Below are positions 33,680 to 41,948 of a stretch of 44,838 nt of DNA, piece by piece. Source of the DNA: Candidatus Poribacteria bacterium (GTDB lineage Bacteria > Poribacteria > WGA-4E > WGA-3G); NCBI GenBank assembly GCA_028818705.1, contig JAPPNJ010000027.1, forward strand, positions 1 to 44,838. The letters are read 5' to 3'. Position numbers and translations under genes: made by a program. The notes beneath the pieces are model-generated. The model had not been told where the DNA came from, ran no database searches, and saw only the letters and a program-made list of their open reading frames with translations. Numbering within the stretch: position 1 is the stretch's first letter; each line of letters starts with the position of its first letter.

Positions 33680-33804
33680 CTTTGATGCCCCTTAAATTTA
33701 TTTCGGACATTCGGGTGATTGTCGGGTATCGGAGGAATGGTTGTCGGTTATTGGTTAAAGCAGTTTTTGACTTAATCAAACCACCTCTTAACTGACAACT
33801 GAAA

Positions 33805-33840
33805 GGCGGTGAAGTCCACACGGACTTCATACCGTTGATT
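33805..33840. repeat. Family B hairpin repeat
   Basis: CGGT-GAAGTCC-ACAC-GGACTTC-AT-ACCG-TTGATT. Compared with 38322, the stem differs at one pair (T-A for C-G), so base pairing is kept. A right-half family D fragment (GTAGCAAACCGTACTGAC) is fused directly after it. Confidence 0.72.
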
Positions 33841-33890
33841 CGTAGCAAACCGTACTGACAACTGACAACCAACAAAAAGGAAATTGATGG

Positions 33891-36440
33891 ATGAAACCAG
33901 ACGATGTAGCTGTCTCACGGCAGGGAAACCTTGTCGTGATAAACCACAATAAATTTGAGATTAAATTCAACCTTTCAAGAGGAACATGGGATTACATTGA
34001 TGAGAGTGGCGACGTAATTATCCGCAACGGATGTACACAAATAACCCTTGATGACGGGAGCGTTGTCAAGACCGAAGATGCCGGAACCCGTGAATTTATC
34101 ACGGCGGTTCCACAGACAGATGCGCTTGGGACCTATCACCAGATCCGTTTCTCGCACGAAGCGAAGGGGAAAGGCGTACGGATAAATACCTACCTCAATT
34201 GCTATGATGCACAACCTGCCATCCTGCTGAAAGTTGGGGTTGAAAACCTCAAGCAAGGGCAATCACTGCAATTAGACACTTTAACTGTGCTTGGTGTTTC
34301 AAAGAACCGTGGTGCTGTATTGGTCGGCGGAACGCCCTCGGATTGTCACCTTTTCATCAACATGCCGCCTCTTTCCCCTGGTGTGAGTAGGAGACTCTAT
34401 GATGGGTTTCTGTTGAGTGAAACGGATGCCAGACATCCATGTCACGATGGTATGCTGCGCGATACCGAGAACGATAAGACCCTCGTTTTTGGGTTTCTGA
34501 CGACAGAGAAATGGTGGCCCCGAATCCAGGTTGGCTATCAAAGTAATTCGGGATCCAACTCGCAACCCTATACTAAAAAGGCATCGACATCAGGTGCTAA
34601 CCCTTGGGCACTCTATCATCTATGTGAACAACGGTGCGATTTCGGAGAAGAAATTACCTCGGAGACTGTGTATCTCAACTTCGCAGGGGATACCGCAGCA
34701 TGCTATGAACACTACACACAGATGTTGGCAGTAAAGAACGATTGTGTTCAAACTGATACCGCGCCTTCGTGTGATGCTCCCATTACTGCTTGGAATCTTC
34801 CCCCTGCGCAACTTCCATTAGACCCGAATACTATCTTAACGCAGGTTGATGAGCTTACGGCAAATCCGTTTTTTCAGCCAAACTTCTCCAGCGGGATGGA
34901 TTATATTCAATTAGATGTTGGGCTGGAAGCACGCTTGGAACGTGATACGCCGGTTGGAGAGAACTCAGAAGCACAAACTTCTGACGAAATACAAGTGGCT
35001 CTCAACCAGATTCGAGCGAAAGGCTTCAAAACTGGCATCCGAATCAATCCCTTTTGTGCAACGCTTGACTCGGAGTTTGTACAGAAGCATCCTGACTACT
35101 GCATACAAGAAGTTTCGACCCGCAGGAGAAGAGAAAGAACGCGTCGGCATTCACGACGCAACGGATATAAACCCGCCACGACACATCTACCGGAGAGCAG
35201 TACAGAAGTCGCACTTTTAGACGTTTCCCACCCGGAAGTGCAGCGACATATCCGCAACCAGATTAAACAGATAGTCAACGGGTATGGATGTTCACTCATT
35301 AATGTAGATTTTACAGCGTATACGACGGGACTCACCAACGGCACACACAACTTGCGGTGGCACGACAAAGCCCTTACATCTGTTCAGCTTTATCGCTTTG
35401 CTGGTGAATTGCTGAGGGATGCTATTAGTGAAGCACGCTCAGAAAGCACATCTACTGATGGAGAGGTTCTACTTGCTGGGTACAATGCTATTACGGGACC
35501 GTGCCTTGGGAACATCTTGTTGAACGCTCCACTTATCAACCCGCCTTTCTCCAGTGTAGGGGCGATTTCGAATCGCGTCAGGGATCCGTGGCACCATCAA
35601 CGTGGTACAAAACACCGCTTGAGCAGATATGCGGCACATATACGCGAGCATAACGTCCTCTGGCAACATGTTTTTGGCGAGTTGACTGTCGATGAACCGA
35701 GACCTGTCAATGAGGCAATTGTGGAAATGACAGCGGCGGCGTTAAGTGGCGGAACAGTCTTCTGCACCGACCAGTTAACTAAACTTGCTTCTTCGCGAGC
35801 AGCCTACTTATCGCGAATCTTTCCCCTCTTAGGGGACGCGGCTACGCCGATTGACCTTTATGATGAGCCGTTCCCGCGGATCTGGAGTCTACCCGTTTCA
35901 ACACCGAGTGAAACTTGGCACCTCGCCGCAATCTTTAATTGGAACGACTACGAAGATGACGCTTATTTTGAACTTGATGTCCTTGGACTTGACGCATCTA
36001 AAGAATATCTCGTCCACGATTTCTGGATGCGTCAATACCTCGGAAAGGCTTCGCACGGCTTAACCTTATTGAATATTCCGCCACGTTCTGTCAAACTGCT
36101 TTGTTTTCGTGAAGAACAGAATGTTCCACAGCTACTTGCAACTGATATGCACTATACCCAAGGAGCGGTTGAAGTTCTATCTGCGGGTTGGGACAATCAC
36201 AATCAAAGTTACCTACTCGTCTGTAAACCACTTAGACAGGCAAATAGCACCTGCTTTGTTTATGTACCGGAGGGGTATTTACCAGTCGGTGTCGCGGCTT
36301 ACGGCAGCGGTTATCAATACAACTGGGACGCACCTGTCTGTCAACTAACCTTTACGAGAACGCAACCAGACAAACTGGTACAAGCAAGTATCCAATTTGC
36401 TAAGACCTCGGGCGGTTCTTCTGGTGGGAGAGGTTTATAA
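33891..36440 (+). CDS. Alpha-galactosidase-like (clan GH-D) glycoside hydrolase
   Basis: 849 residues. An N-terminal beta-sandwich (about 1-290) is followed by a TIM barrel (about 330-690): DYIQLDVGLEARL, then IRAKGFKTGIRINPFCATLDSEFVQKHPDY, LLDVSHPEVQRHIRNQI and SLINVDFTAY, whose Asp fits the GH36-type nucleophile position. A C-terminal beta domain ends it. There is no signal peptide. The barrel contains an Arg-rich insert (about 408-422). Two family A repeats are translated: at about 555-563 and at the extreme C-terminus, where the TAA lies inside the repeat. AAGGAAA precedes the ATG. The substrate is unknown. Confidence 0.72.
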   Translation: MKPDDVAVSRQGNLVVINHNKFEIKFNLSRGTWDYIDESGDVIIRNGCTQITLDDGSVVKTEDAGTREFITAVPQTDALGTYHQIRFSHEAKGKGVRINTYLNCYDAQPAILLKVGVENLKQGQSLQLDTLTVLGVSKNRGAVLVGGTPSDCHLFINMPPLSPGVSRRLYDGFLLSETDARHPCHDGMLRDTENDKTLVFGFLTTEKWWPRIQVGYQSNSGSNSQPYTKKASTSGANPWALYHLCEQRCDFGEEITSETVYLNFAGDTAACYEHYTQMLAVKNDCVQTDTAPSCDAPITAWNLPPAQLPLDPNTILTQVDELTANPFFQPNFSSGMDYIQLDVGLEARLERDTPVGENSEAQTSDEIQVALNQIRAKGFKTGIRINPFCATLDSEFVQKHPDYCIQEVSTRRRRERTRRHSRRNGYKPATTHLPESSTEVALLDVSHPEVQRHIRNQIKQIVNGYGCSLINVDFTAYTTGLTNGTHNLRWHDKALTSVQLYRFAGELLRDAISEARSESTSTDGEVLLAGYNAITGPCLGNILLNAPLINPPFSSVGAISNRVRDPWHHQRGTKHRLSRYAAHIREHNVLWQHVFGELTVDEPRPVNEAIVEMTAAALSGGTVFCTDQLTKLASSRAAYLSRIFPLLGDAATPIDLYDEPFPRIWSLPVSTPSETWHLAAIFNWNDYEDDAYFELDVLGLDASKEYLVHDFWMRQYLGKASHGLTLLNIPPRSVKLLCFREEQNVPQLLATDMHYTQGAVEVLSAGWDNHNQSYLLVCKPLRQANSTCFVYVPEGYLPVGVAAYGSGYQYNWDAPVCQLTFTRTQPDKLVQASIQFAKTSGGSSGGRGL
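35555..35579. repeat. Family A hairpin inside the glycosidase gene
   Basis: TGTAGGG + GCGATT-TCG-AATCGC + GTC, read in frame as SVGAISNRV after NPPFS. The frame stays open. Confidence 0.68.
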
Positions 36441-36447
36441 CCCCGAT
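36423..36447. repeat. Family A-like hairpin spanning the glycosidase stop codon
   Basis: GGTGGGAGA + GGTT-TAT-AACC + CCGAT. The loop and right arm supply the TAA stop at 36438-36440, so the repeat sets the C-terminus GGRGL. Confidence 0.5.
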
Positions 36448-36513
36448 AAGTGTAGATGTCACCAAATACGTTTCTGTGCAATCTCATACTGAAATAGAAT
36501 CGAGGATCGGAAT

Positions 36514-37146
36514 GTGAGTACTATTCATACACAGCTGCAAGCCCTCAAAGCGCAAGCGAGTGTTTGCACAGCATGTGATTTGGCGAAAACGCGTGCGAAT
36601 GTCGTCTTCGGTAGCGGTAGCGGCGAGGCAAAATTAGCGATTGTTGCAGAAGGACCGTCGGCTGCTGATAATCGGACGACGCTTCCATTTTCAGGTCCTG
36701 CTGGAAATTTGCTTGATGAGGTGCTCGCTGCAAACGATTTAACGCGCAGTCAGATCTGGTTGACGAATATCATTAAGTGCCGGGCAGCAAGTCTTAGGGG
36801 CGGTGTGTTAAAAAATCGACCGCCCAAAGCGTCGGAAATTAAAGCATGCTCCAAGTGGCTCGATGGGGAACTGACCTTCATTCAACCTTCCGTGATTTTG
36901 TGTATGGGAGCACCCGCTGCGAAGGTACTCATTCATCGAAGTTTCCGTATTACTGAAGAGCGCGGTGTCTGGTTTACAGATACCTTATATGCTCCCTTCG
37001 CTATGGCAACCTTTAACCCAGCTTATGTGCTAAGACAGGAAGGCGAGGACTTTGAGGCTATCCGGCAAATTGTTGTTAACGATATTGCCGAGGCGAAGCA
37101 GAAGTTACGCGAATCTGAAGAACAACCGAAATTGACGCTTTTTTAA
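36514..37146 (+). CDS. Family 4-like uracil-DNA glycosylase, divergent motifs
   Basis: 210 residues of the UDG superfamily. CTACDLAKTR near the N-terminus plus NIIKCRA and IKACSKWL give the four cysteines of the 4Fe-4S cluster in family 4/5 enzymes. PFSGPAGNLLDEVL and SVILCMGAPAAKVL are also typical. However, motif 1 reads AEGPSAADN instead of GEAPGxxED, and the HPS/HPA motif reads FNPAYVLR, with Asn for His. It may therefore act on another lesion or only bind DNA. GTG 36514 follows GAGGATCGG. Confidence 0.8.
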   Translation: MSTIHTQLQALKAQASVCTACDLAKTRANVVFGSGSGEAKLAIVAEGPSAADNRTTLPFSGPAGNLLDEVLAANDLTRSQIWLTNIIKCRAASLRGGVLKNRPPKASEIKACSKWLDGELTFIQPSVILCMGAPAAKVLIHRSFRITEERGVWFTDTLYAPFAMATFNPAYVLRQEGEDFEAIRQIVVNDIAEAKQKLRESEEQPKLTLF

Positions 37147-37229
37147 TTGGTTATCAGTTCTCGGGGCGTTCCGCTGCGCTCCACTTGCAGTTCTCGGTTA
37201 ACCTCTTAACTGACAATCGACAACCGAAA

Positions 37230-37246
37230 GCATTGCGTAGCAATGC
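37230..37246. repeat. Family D hairpin repeat (GTA loop)
   Basis: GCATTGC-GTA-GCAATGC, flanked by GACAACCGAAA and GAACCGACAACC words. The loop is identical to that of the 32246 copy. Confidence 0.6.
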
Positions 37247-37289
37247 GAACCGACAACCATTTATACCGATAATGGAAAAGTAGAAAAAA

Positions 37290-38264
37290 ATGCAATCAAA
37301 GAAACAAATTGCTATAGATGCCGTGCTAAAAGCGATGCGACTCTGCGAGCAGGTGCAAGCTGAGATGGTATCAACCGATGCAATTCAAAAGAGAGACCGG
37401 AGTCCTGTAACTGTCGCTGATTTCGGTTCGCAAGCACTGATATGCAAGGCGATCGGCGATGCCTTTCCTGACGATGTTGTTGTAGCTGAGGAGGACGCGC
37501 AGGCACTTAAGGAGAACGCGGCACTCTTATCGCGCGTCACAAGTTATGTGGACGGCTTTACAAAAAAGAGGGTTTCGACTGACACTGTCTGTGAATGGAT
37601 TGACCGCGGGAGCGGTGATGTTGGGAAGTCTTTCTGGACGCTGGATCCAATTGACGGTACAAAAGGTTTTTTGCGTCGCGATCAATATGCGATCGCTTTG
37701 GCTTATATTGTCGATGGCATTGTTCAACTCGGTGTTTTGGGGTGTCCTAATCTCGCATACCGTTTAGATGCTATGGACGTTGAACGTGGGTGCCTTTTTG
37801 TTGCAGCCCGCGGTGAAGGCACGCATCTCTATACAACAACGGGAGACTTTTTGGAGCAAGTCTGCGTATCGGAGGAGACACATCGCTTCGCAGAGAGTTT
37901 TGAGTCCTCGCATGGCGATAGCGATGCACACAGCAAAATTGCGGAAGCACTCGGAATTACAGAATCGCCGGTCCGGATGGACAGTCAGGCGAAGTACGGT
38001 ATTGTTTCCCGTGGTGAAGCGTCACTCTATATCCGTCTGCCAAACCCCGCATTCCCAGATTATCGCGAATGCATCTGGGATCACGCTGCAGGAATGATTG
38101 TTGTACAGGAAGCCGGTGGAACCGTTACAGACGCGAACGGTGCACCCCTTAATTTTTTAACAGGGAAACGAATGCATGAAAATCGCGGCATTGTCGCGAC
38201 TAACGGAAAACTTCATCAACGCGTTTTAAAAGTTGTTAGTTCTCAGTTGTCAGTTGTCAGTTAA
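37290..38264 (+). CDS. 3'(2'),5'-bisphosphate nucleotidase (HAL2/CysQ-like)
   Basis: 324-residue Li+-sensitive phosphatase of the IMPase fold, closer to HAL2/SAL1 than to short CysQ. SPVTVADFGSQALI, VAEEDA, the metal motif WTLDPIDGTKGFLR and IWDHAAGMIVVQEAGG are all present. It probably removes the 3' phosphate of PAP, the by-product of sulfotransfer. The last residues KVVSSQLSVVS are encoded by the TCAGTTGTCAGTTGTCAG repeat that fills the next gap, so the C-terminus is repeat-derived. The ribosome site is weak. Confidence 0.9.
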   Translation: MQSKKQIAIDAVLKAMRLCEQVQAEMVSTDAIQKRDRSPVTVADFGSQALICKAIGDAFPDDVVVAEEDAQALKENAALLSRVTSYVDGFTKKRVSTDTVCEWIDRGSGDVGKSFWTLDPIDGTKGFLRRDQYAIALAYIVDGIVQLGVLGCPNLAYRLDAMDVERGCLFVAARGEGTHLYTTTGDFLEQVCVSEETHRFAESFESSHGDSDAHSKIAEALGITESPVRMDSQAKYGIVSRGEASLYIRLPNPAFPDYRECIWDHAAGMIVVQEAGGTVTDANGAPLNFLTGKRMHENRGIVATNGKLHQRVLKVVSSQLSVVS

Positions 38265-38321
38265 ACGTTATAGTAGTTATCAACGTTTGTGATACCCACA
38301 ATACTTAACTGATAACTGAAA

Positions 38322-38357
38322 GGCGGTGAAGCCCACACGGGCTTCATACCGTTGATT
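38322..38357. repeat. Family B hairpin repeat
   Basis: CGGT-GAAGCCC-ACAC-GGGCTTC-AT-ACCG-TTGATT, in the gap between the phosphatase and the MDR dehydrogenase, between runs of GATAACTGA words. Confidence 0.72.
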
Positions 38358-38471
38358 ACTGAGAACTGATAACTATAAAACCATAGCCCGTAATGAAATG
38401 GAGGGCGGACCTACGGTAAGGTGCGTCAAAGTCCTAACCTGCCTTACCGAACCGCAAGGAAAATTAAAAAA

Positions 38472-39434
38472 ATGAAAACTGGGCAAATTGTTGCACCGTA
38501 TCAGATTGAGATTGTTGACATAGAAAAACCGAACCTCGCCGATTATCCTGATGGCACAGTGATAATAAAAACTGCTCACAGTGCTATCTGTGGCACTGAC
38601 ATGCCGTCTTTTGTGCTTGAACATCCGGCGGAAAGTTATCCGCTTCCACCCGGATTATCAATTCATGAGGCAATAGGCGTTGTCACAGACAGTAAATCGG
38701 ACAAGTTCAAGGTAGGAGATGAGGTGCTCGCGCTGCCACGATACATCGGCGGACTTTCGGAATACTTCCTATCGGATGAGAGCGTCACAATACCCTTGAC
38801 GGATTTCCCACGAAAGGACTGCATCTTAATGTCTCAGCCGCTCGGTACTGTCGTTTGGGCGTGTCGGAAGCTGCCAAATCTACTCAATCTTGATACGGTT
38901 GTCGTCGGACAGGGACCCATGGGACTTCTCTTTACGCATACATTAAGCAATCTTGGCGCACGCACAGTGATCACAACCGACATTGTTGACTTTCGACTCG
39001 CTGTTGCCAAGAAGATGCGTGCCACGCACACGATTAACGTTGACAAGCAAGATCCGGTTGCTTCCGTTGAGGAGATTACGGAAGGTAGGATGGCGGATCT
39101 GGTTATTGAGGTCGTTGGACACCAAACGGAGACTATCAACCAATGTCTCACACTACTGAAACGCGGCGGAACGCTCCTCGCCTTCGGCGTGCCAGACGAC
39201 CAGATTTACGATTTCCATTTCGCGGATTTCTTCCGAAAAAATATCAATTTTATCGGATCTGTCGGACCGGATGCACCGAACGACTTCCCGCTGGCGATGG
39301 ATATGATTGCCCAAGGACGCTTGGATGTGTCCCCGATTATCACGCATCATCTCCCTTTTACGGAGGCGCAACTCGGATTTGAAATGGCACTGAACAGAAA
39401 ACACGAGGCAATCAAGATTGTCTTTGACTATTAG
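38472..39434 (+). CDS. MDR superfamily alcohol dehydrogenase-like protein
   Basis: 320 residues. HSAICGTDMPSF has the catalytic-zinc Cys, GLSIHEAIGVV replaces the usual GHE motif (His, Glu present), and the Rossmann part is DTVVVGQGPMGLLFTHTLSNLGA. The structural-zinc cysteine lobe is absent, as in sorbitol- or short-type MDRs. The substrate is probably a polyol or sugar. The frame is open to 38421, but ATG 38472 (AAGGAAA upstream) starts at the family-like position. Confidence 0.87.
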   Translation: MKTGQIVAPYQIEIVDIEKPNLADYPDGTVIIKTAHSAICGTDMPSFVLEHPAESYPLPPGLSIHEAIGVVTDSKSDKFKVGDEVLALPRYIGGLSEYFLSDESVTIPLTDFPRKDCILMSQPLGTVVWACRKLPNLLNLDTVVVGQGPMGLLFTHTLSNLGARTVITTDIVDFRLAVAKKMRATHTINVDKQDPVASVEEITEGRMADLVIEVVGHQTETINQCLTLLKRGGTLLAFGVPDDQIYDFHFADFFRKNINFIGSVGPDAPNDFPLAMDMIAQGRLDVSPIITHHLPFTEAQLGFEMALNRKHEAIKIVFDY

Positions 39435-39747
39435 TGGTTAGCAGTTGGCTAATGGCAAATGGTAAATGGCAAAAAAGGGGCAATAACGGTAAATACCCCA
39501 GAATATCTGACAATTGAGATAGCTCGAGAACTCATTCTTCAACGATTTAGAGGACACACTTGTGTTCCTACAGGGCAGATCGTTAGTCATGTAGAGGAAG
39601 CGCACTGTAATGGTGTAGGAAACCAAGCCCCAGCGGGGCGAAATGTCTATAGGGCATGCTATCCCCCAGGGCCAAAGCCCCAGCGGGGCGAAATGTGTAT
39701 CGCTTAAAATCGTCCAAAGTTTAGTATATATCACCAAAAGGAGAAAA
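39435..39747. repeat. Repeat-rich gap with two family E hairpins and a lone MITE end
   Basis: GCCCC-AGC-GGGGC + GAAATGT occurs twice (39627-39645 and 39677-39695) 50 bp apart. The sequence TTAAAATCGTCCAAAGTTTA at the end (through 39726) matches the right end of the element at 2041-2344. An open frame at 39459-39707 runs through the repeats; its first 55 codons (YLTIEIARELILQRF) could be a gene remnant, but I cannot support it as a gene. Confidence 0.65.
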
Positions 39748-40710
39748 ATGAAGGTTATATGTGAAGGAAACGACACCATCGACGTATCAACGATACGGGT
39801 AATCCGTGACGGTAAACGGATTGCAGTGGGTGTTAAGTATAAGAAGGGTAAGCAAAAGGTTTCTTATCTTGCTCAGCCGCGGACGAAGTACTCGCGCCGT
39901 AATTGGCCAAAATCGGTTGAAGTAATTGTTAATGAACTTGAAGATTTGTCCAAATCACCAGACACGTCGATAGAACAAGTAGTGAAGTTGACTGCTTGGG
40001 CATTGGGATATTTACAAGCCAAGCTAGACATTAACAGTCATGCTTCCGTTCAAGGACTTGCACGTCTGTGCTGGTATTGGCCTTTAGGTCAAATCCCTAA
40101 AGATGAGCAGGTAAAATTTAGAGCTGGGCTTAGTGCTAATGAGATTGAAAAGATCGCCAGGAGGGGTATCTATAAGCAGGCTATTGAGGCTCTCATGCTT
40201 GAAACTTACGGGACAGTTGATAAATTCAAGTGGTGGCTTAGGGACTATGGAAGAAATATGCCCGCAGTGTTCGGCAAACGCATGCGACTATGTCAGGACA
40301 CCGCTGCTGAACTCATCAATTCTGTCGCTGAGCAGTATGGTATAGATTTAGGCAACCTGAAAAGCAGTTCGGCATTTTTTAAGTCTGAAAGAACTATCGG
40401 CTCAGGTAATCAATCAGTCTACCTTTACTATTATCAGTGGGATCGGGAGAACGCCGCATCCAACGGGCTAAATGTTTGGGAATGCAAAATCGGCAAAGCT
40501 GAACGTTCATTACAAGCAAGACTTAAAGAGCAAGCCACAGATCCAGAAAATTTCAGGTTGGGTCTCCATATTCAAACCGATAACCCCAAAATAGAGAAAA
40601 CTATACACGATTTTCTGAAGAAGCGCGGGAAACATCGAGACGAATCACTAAGAACAGAATGGTTTCTGACTAATCCGAATGAAGTCGAAAGAATTTACAA
40701 GCGCATTTAA
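39748..40710 (+). CDS. Protein with C-terminal GIY-YIG-like (T5orf172/MUG113) domain
   Basis: 320 residues. The C-terminal 95 residues fit the T5orf172/MUG113 branch of GIY-YIG nucleases: VYLYYYQ, then WECKIGKAERSLQARLKEQ (KIG..., catalytic Arg) and EKTIHDFLKKRG (catalytic Glu), ending TEWFL. The N-terminal 225 residues are basic and mostly helical, of unknown family. It probably binds or cuts DNA. ATG 39748 follows AAGGAG; the upstream extension runs into repeats. Such domains occur in phage and defence contexts. Confidence 0.7.
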   Translation: MKVICEGNDTIDVSTIRVIRDGKRIAVGVKYKKGKQKVSYLAQPRTKYSRRNWPKSVEVIVNELEDLSKSPDTSIEQVVKLTAWALGYLQAKLDINSHASVQGLARLCWYWPLGQIPKDEQVKFRAGLSANEIEKIARRGIYKQAIEALMLETYGTVDKFKWWLRDYGRNMPAVFGKRMRLCQDTAAELINSVAEQYGIDLGNLKSSSAFFKSERTIGSGNQSVYLYYYQWDRENAASNGLNVWECKIGKAERSLQARLKEQATDPENFRLGLHIQTDNPKIEKTIHDFLKKRGKHRDESLRTEWFLTNPNEVERIYKRI

Positions 40711-40808
40711 AAAGTTCTCGTGAAAGTGCTTTGGATGGGTAAATGGCTGGACAGGGCTATCCACCTTGCCCACCCAGAATTCTCGATCTCGCGGGTTTTT
40801 CTTCTGTA

Positions 40809-40829
40809 GCATAGCCTGTTAGGCTGTGC
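40809..40829. repeat. Family C hairpin repeat (GTT loop)
   Basis: Arms GCATAGCCT and AGGCTGTGC with GTT loop, 13 bp past the stop of the Gfo gene. Compare AATCT/AGATT at 2420. Confidence 0.62.
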
Positions 40830-40841
40830 GTTGTTCTGCTG

Positions 40842-41891
40842 TTACAACGGCAGTTCAATTGGACATCCCTCGCGGCTTGATTGGTAGATAGCGAGGATGA
40901 TTTCAACCGCTTTGCGTCCCTCGCGTCCGTCAACGAGATGAGAGGCATCGTGCTCAAGTCCATTAATGAGGTTTTCCATCTGTCGCCGGTGATTCGCGTG
41001 GTTAATGGCGCGCGGATCAGAGGCACCGCCGCCAGTATCTGTTCTTTGGGCGAATTTCTCTCGGATCTCCGCATCTTCAGGAAGTTCTGGGTCGAATTCC
41101 CAAGTCACGATGTCTTCTTCGGCTAAGATGACAGTCCCGTGTGTGCCGGAAATTTCGGTTTTCTTGAGCATGCCTGGGTACGCAGCTGTCGTGCCTTCAA
41201 TGACACCCAGGGCACCGTTCTCGAATCGAAGTGCAGCGACAGCAGCATCTTCAACTTCGATCCTTTCGTGTGCCAATGTATCGGTAAAGGCTTGGACGGA
41301 TTTGACGGGACCCATGAAGTACTGGAGCAGGTCGATAGCGTGGATGGATTGGTTCATGAGCGCGCCACCGCCATCAAGATCCCAAGTACCGCGCCAACCG
41401 CCGCTGTCGTAGTATTCTTGAGAGCGATACCATTTGATGTAGGCATCACCTAAGGTGAGTTTACCGAACCGGCCGCTCTCGATTGTAGATTTAACAAGTT
41501 GTGTACTTTCAGTGAAACGAGAATTGAAGATGGCGCATAACCGAACGCCTGATGCGTCACACGCTTCAATGATCTCATCGCACCGTGGTAAGGTTATTTC
41601 CAGGGGTTTTTCAACGATGACGTGTTTACCGGCTTCTGCGGCGGCAACAGCGGGTTCCAAATGCGCTCCGCTCGGCGTACAGACGCAAACGATGTCGAGA
41701 TCATCCCGTTTGAGCATTTCCGTGTAATCGGTGTAACTCTCAACGTTATATCGATCGGTGAGCCGTTTGGCGTTCTCAGCATCTCGTGAACTGACTGCAA
41801 CGAGTTGACCGTGTTCTAATTCAGAAATTGCGGCGGAGTGGAAATCTGAAATCATTCCACATCCAATAATACCGAATCCGTATGTTTTCAT
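40842..41891 (-). CDS. Gfo/Idh/MocA family oxidoreductase
   Basis: 349 residues. The Rossmann start is KTYGFGIIGCGMISDFHSAAI, EKP signature VIVEKPLEITLPRCDEII, and the C-terminal domain has GGWRGTWDLDGGGALMNQSIHAIDLLQYFMGP, with the GGG/IH motif of sugar dehydrogenases. It acts on an unknown sugar or inositol with NAD(P). ATG 41891 follows AAAGGAA; the 120 extra codons upstream overlap the divergent TPR gene and are spurious. Confidence 0.92.
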   Translation of the reverse strand: MKTYGFGIIGCGMISDFHSAAISELEHGQLVAVSSRDAENAKRLTDRYNVESYTDYTEMLKRDDLDIVCVCTPSGAHLEPAVAAAEAGKHVIVEKPLEITLPRCDEIIEACDASGVRLCAIFNSRFTESTQLVKSTIESGRFGKLTLGDAYIKWYRSQEYYDSGGWRGTWDLDGGGALMNQSIHAIDLLQYFMGPVKSVQAFTDTLAHERIEVEDAAVAALRFENGALGVIEGTTAAYPGMLKKTEISGTHGTVILAEEDIVTWEFDPELPEDAEIREKFAQRTDTGGGASDPRAINHANHRRQMENLINGLEHDASHLVDGREGRKAVEIILAIYQSSREGCPIELPL

Positions 41892-41948
41892 ATTTTGTGT
41901 GTTCCTTTTGTGAAAGCGAAGATTTGTAGATGTGAGTTTAAAAAAATT

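Noticed and set aside
39459..39707. Open frame as a small gene
   Set aside because: Its second half is made of the two family E repeats and there is no ribosome site. The first 55 codons may be a remnant, but nothing supports expression.
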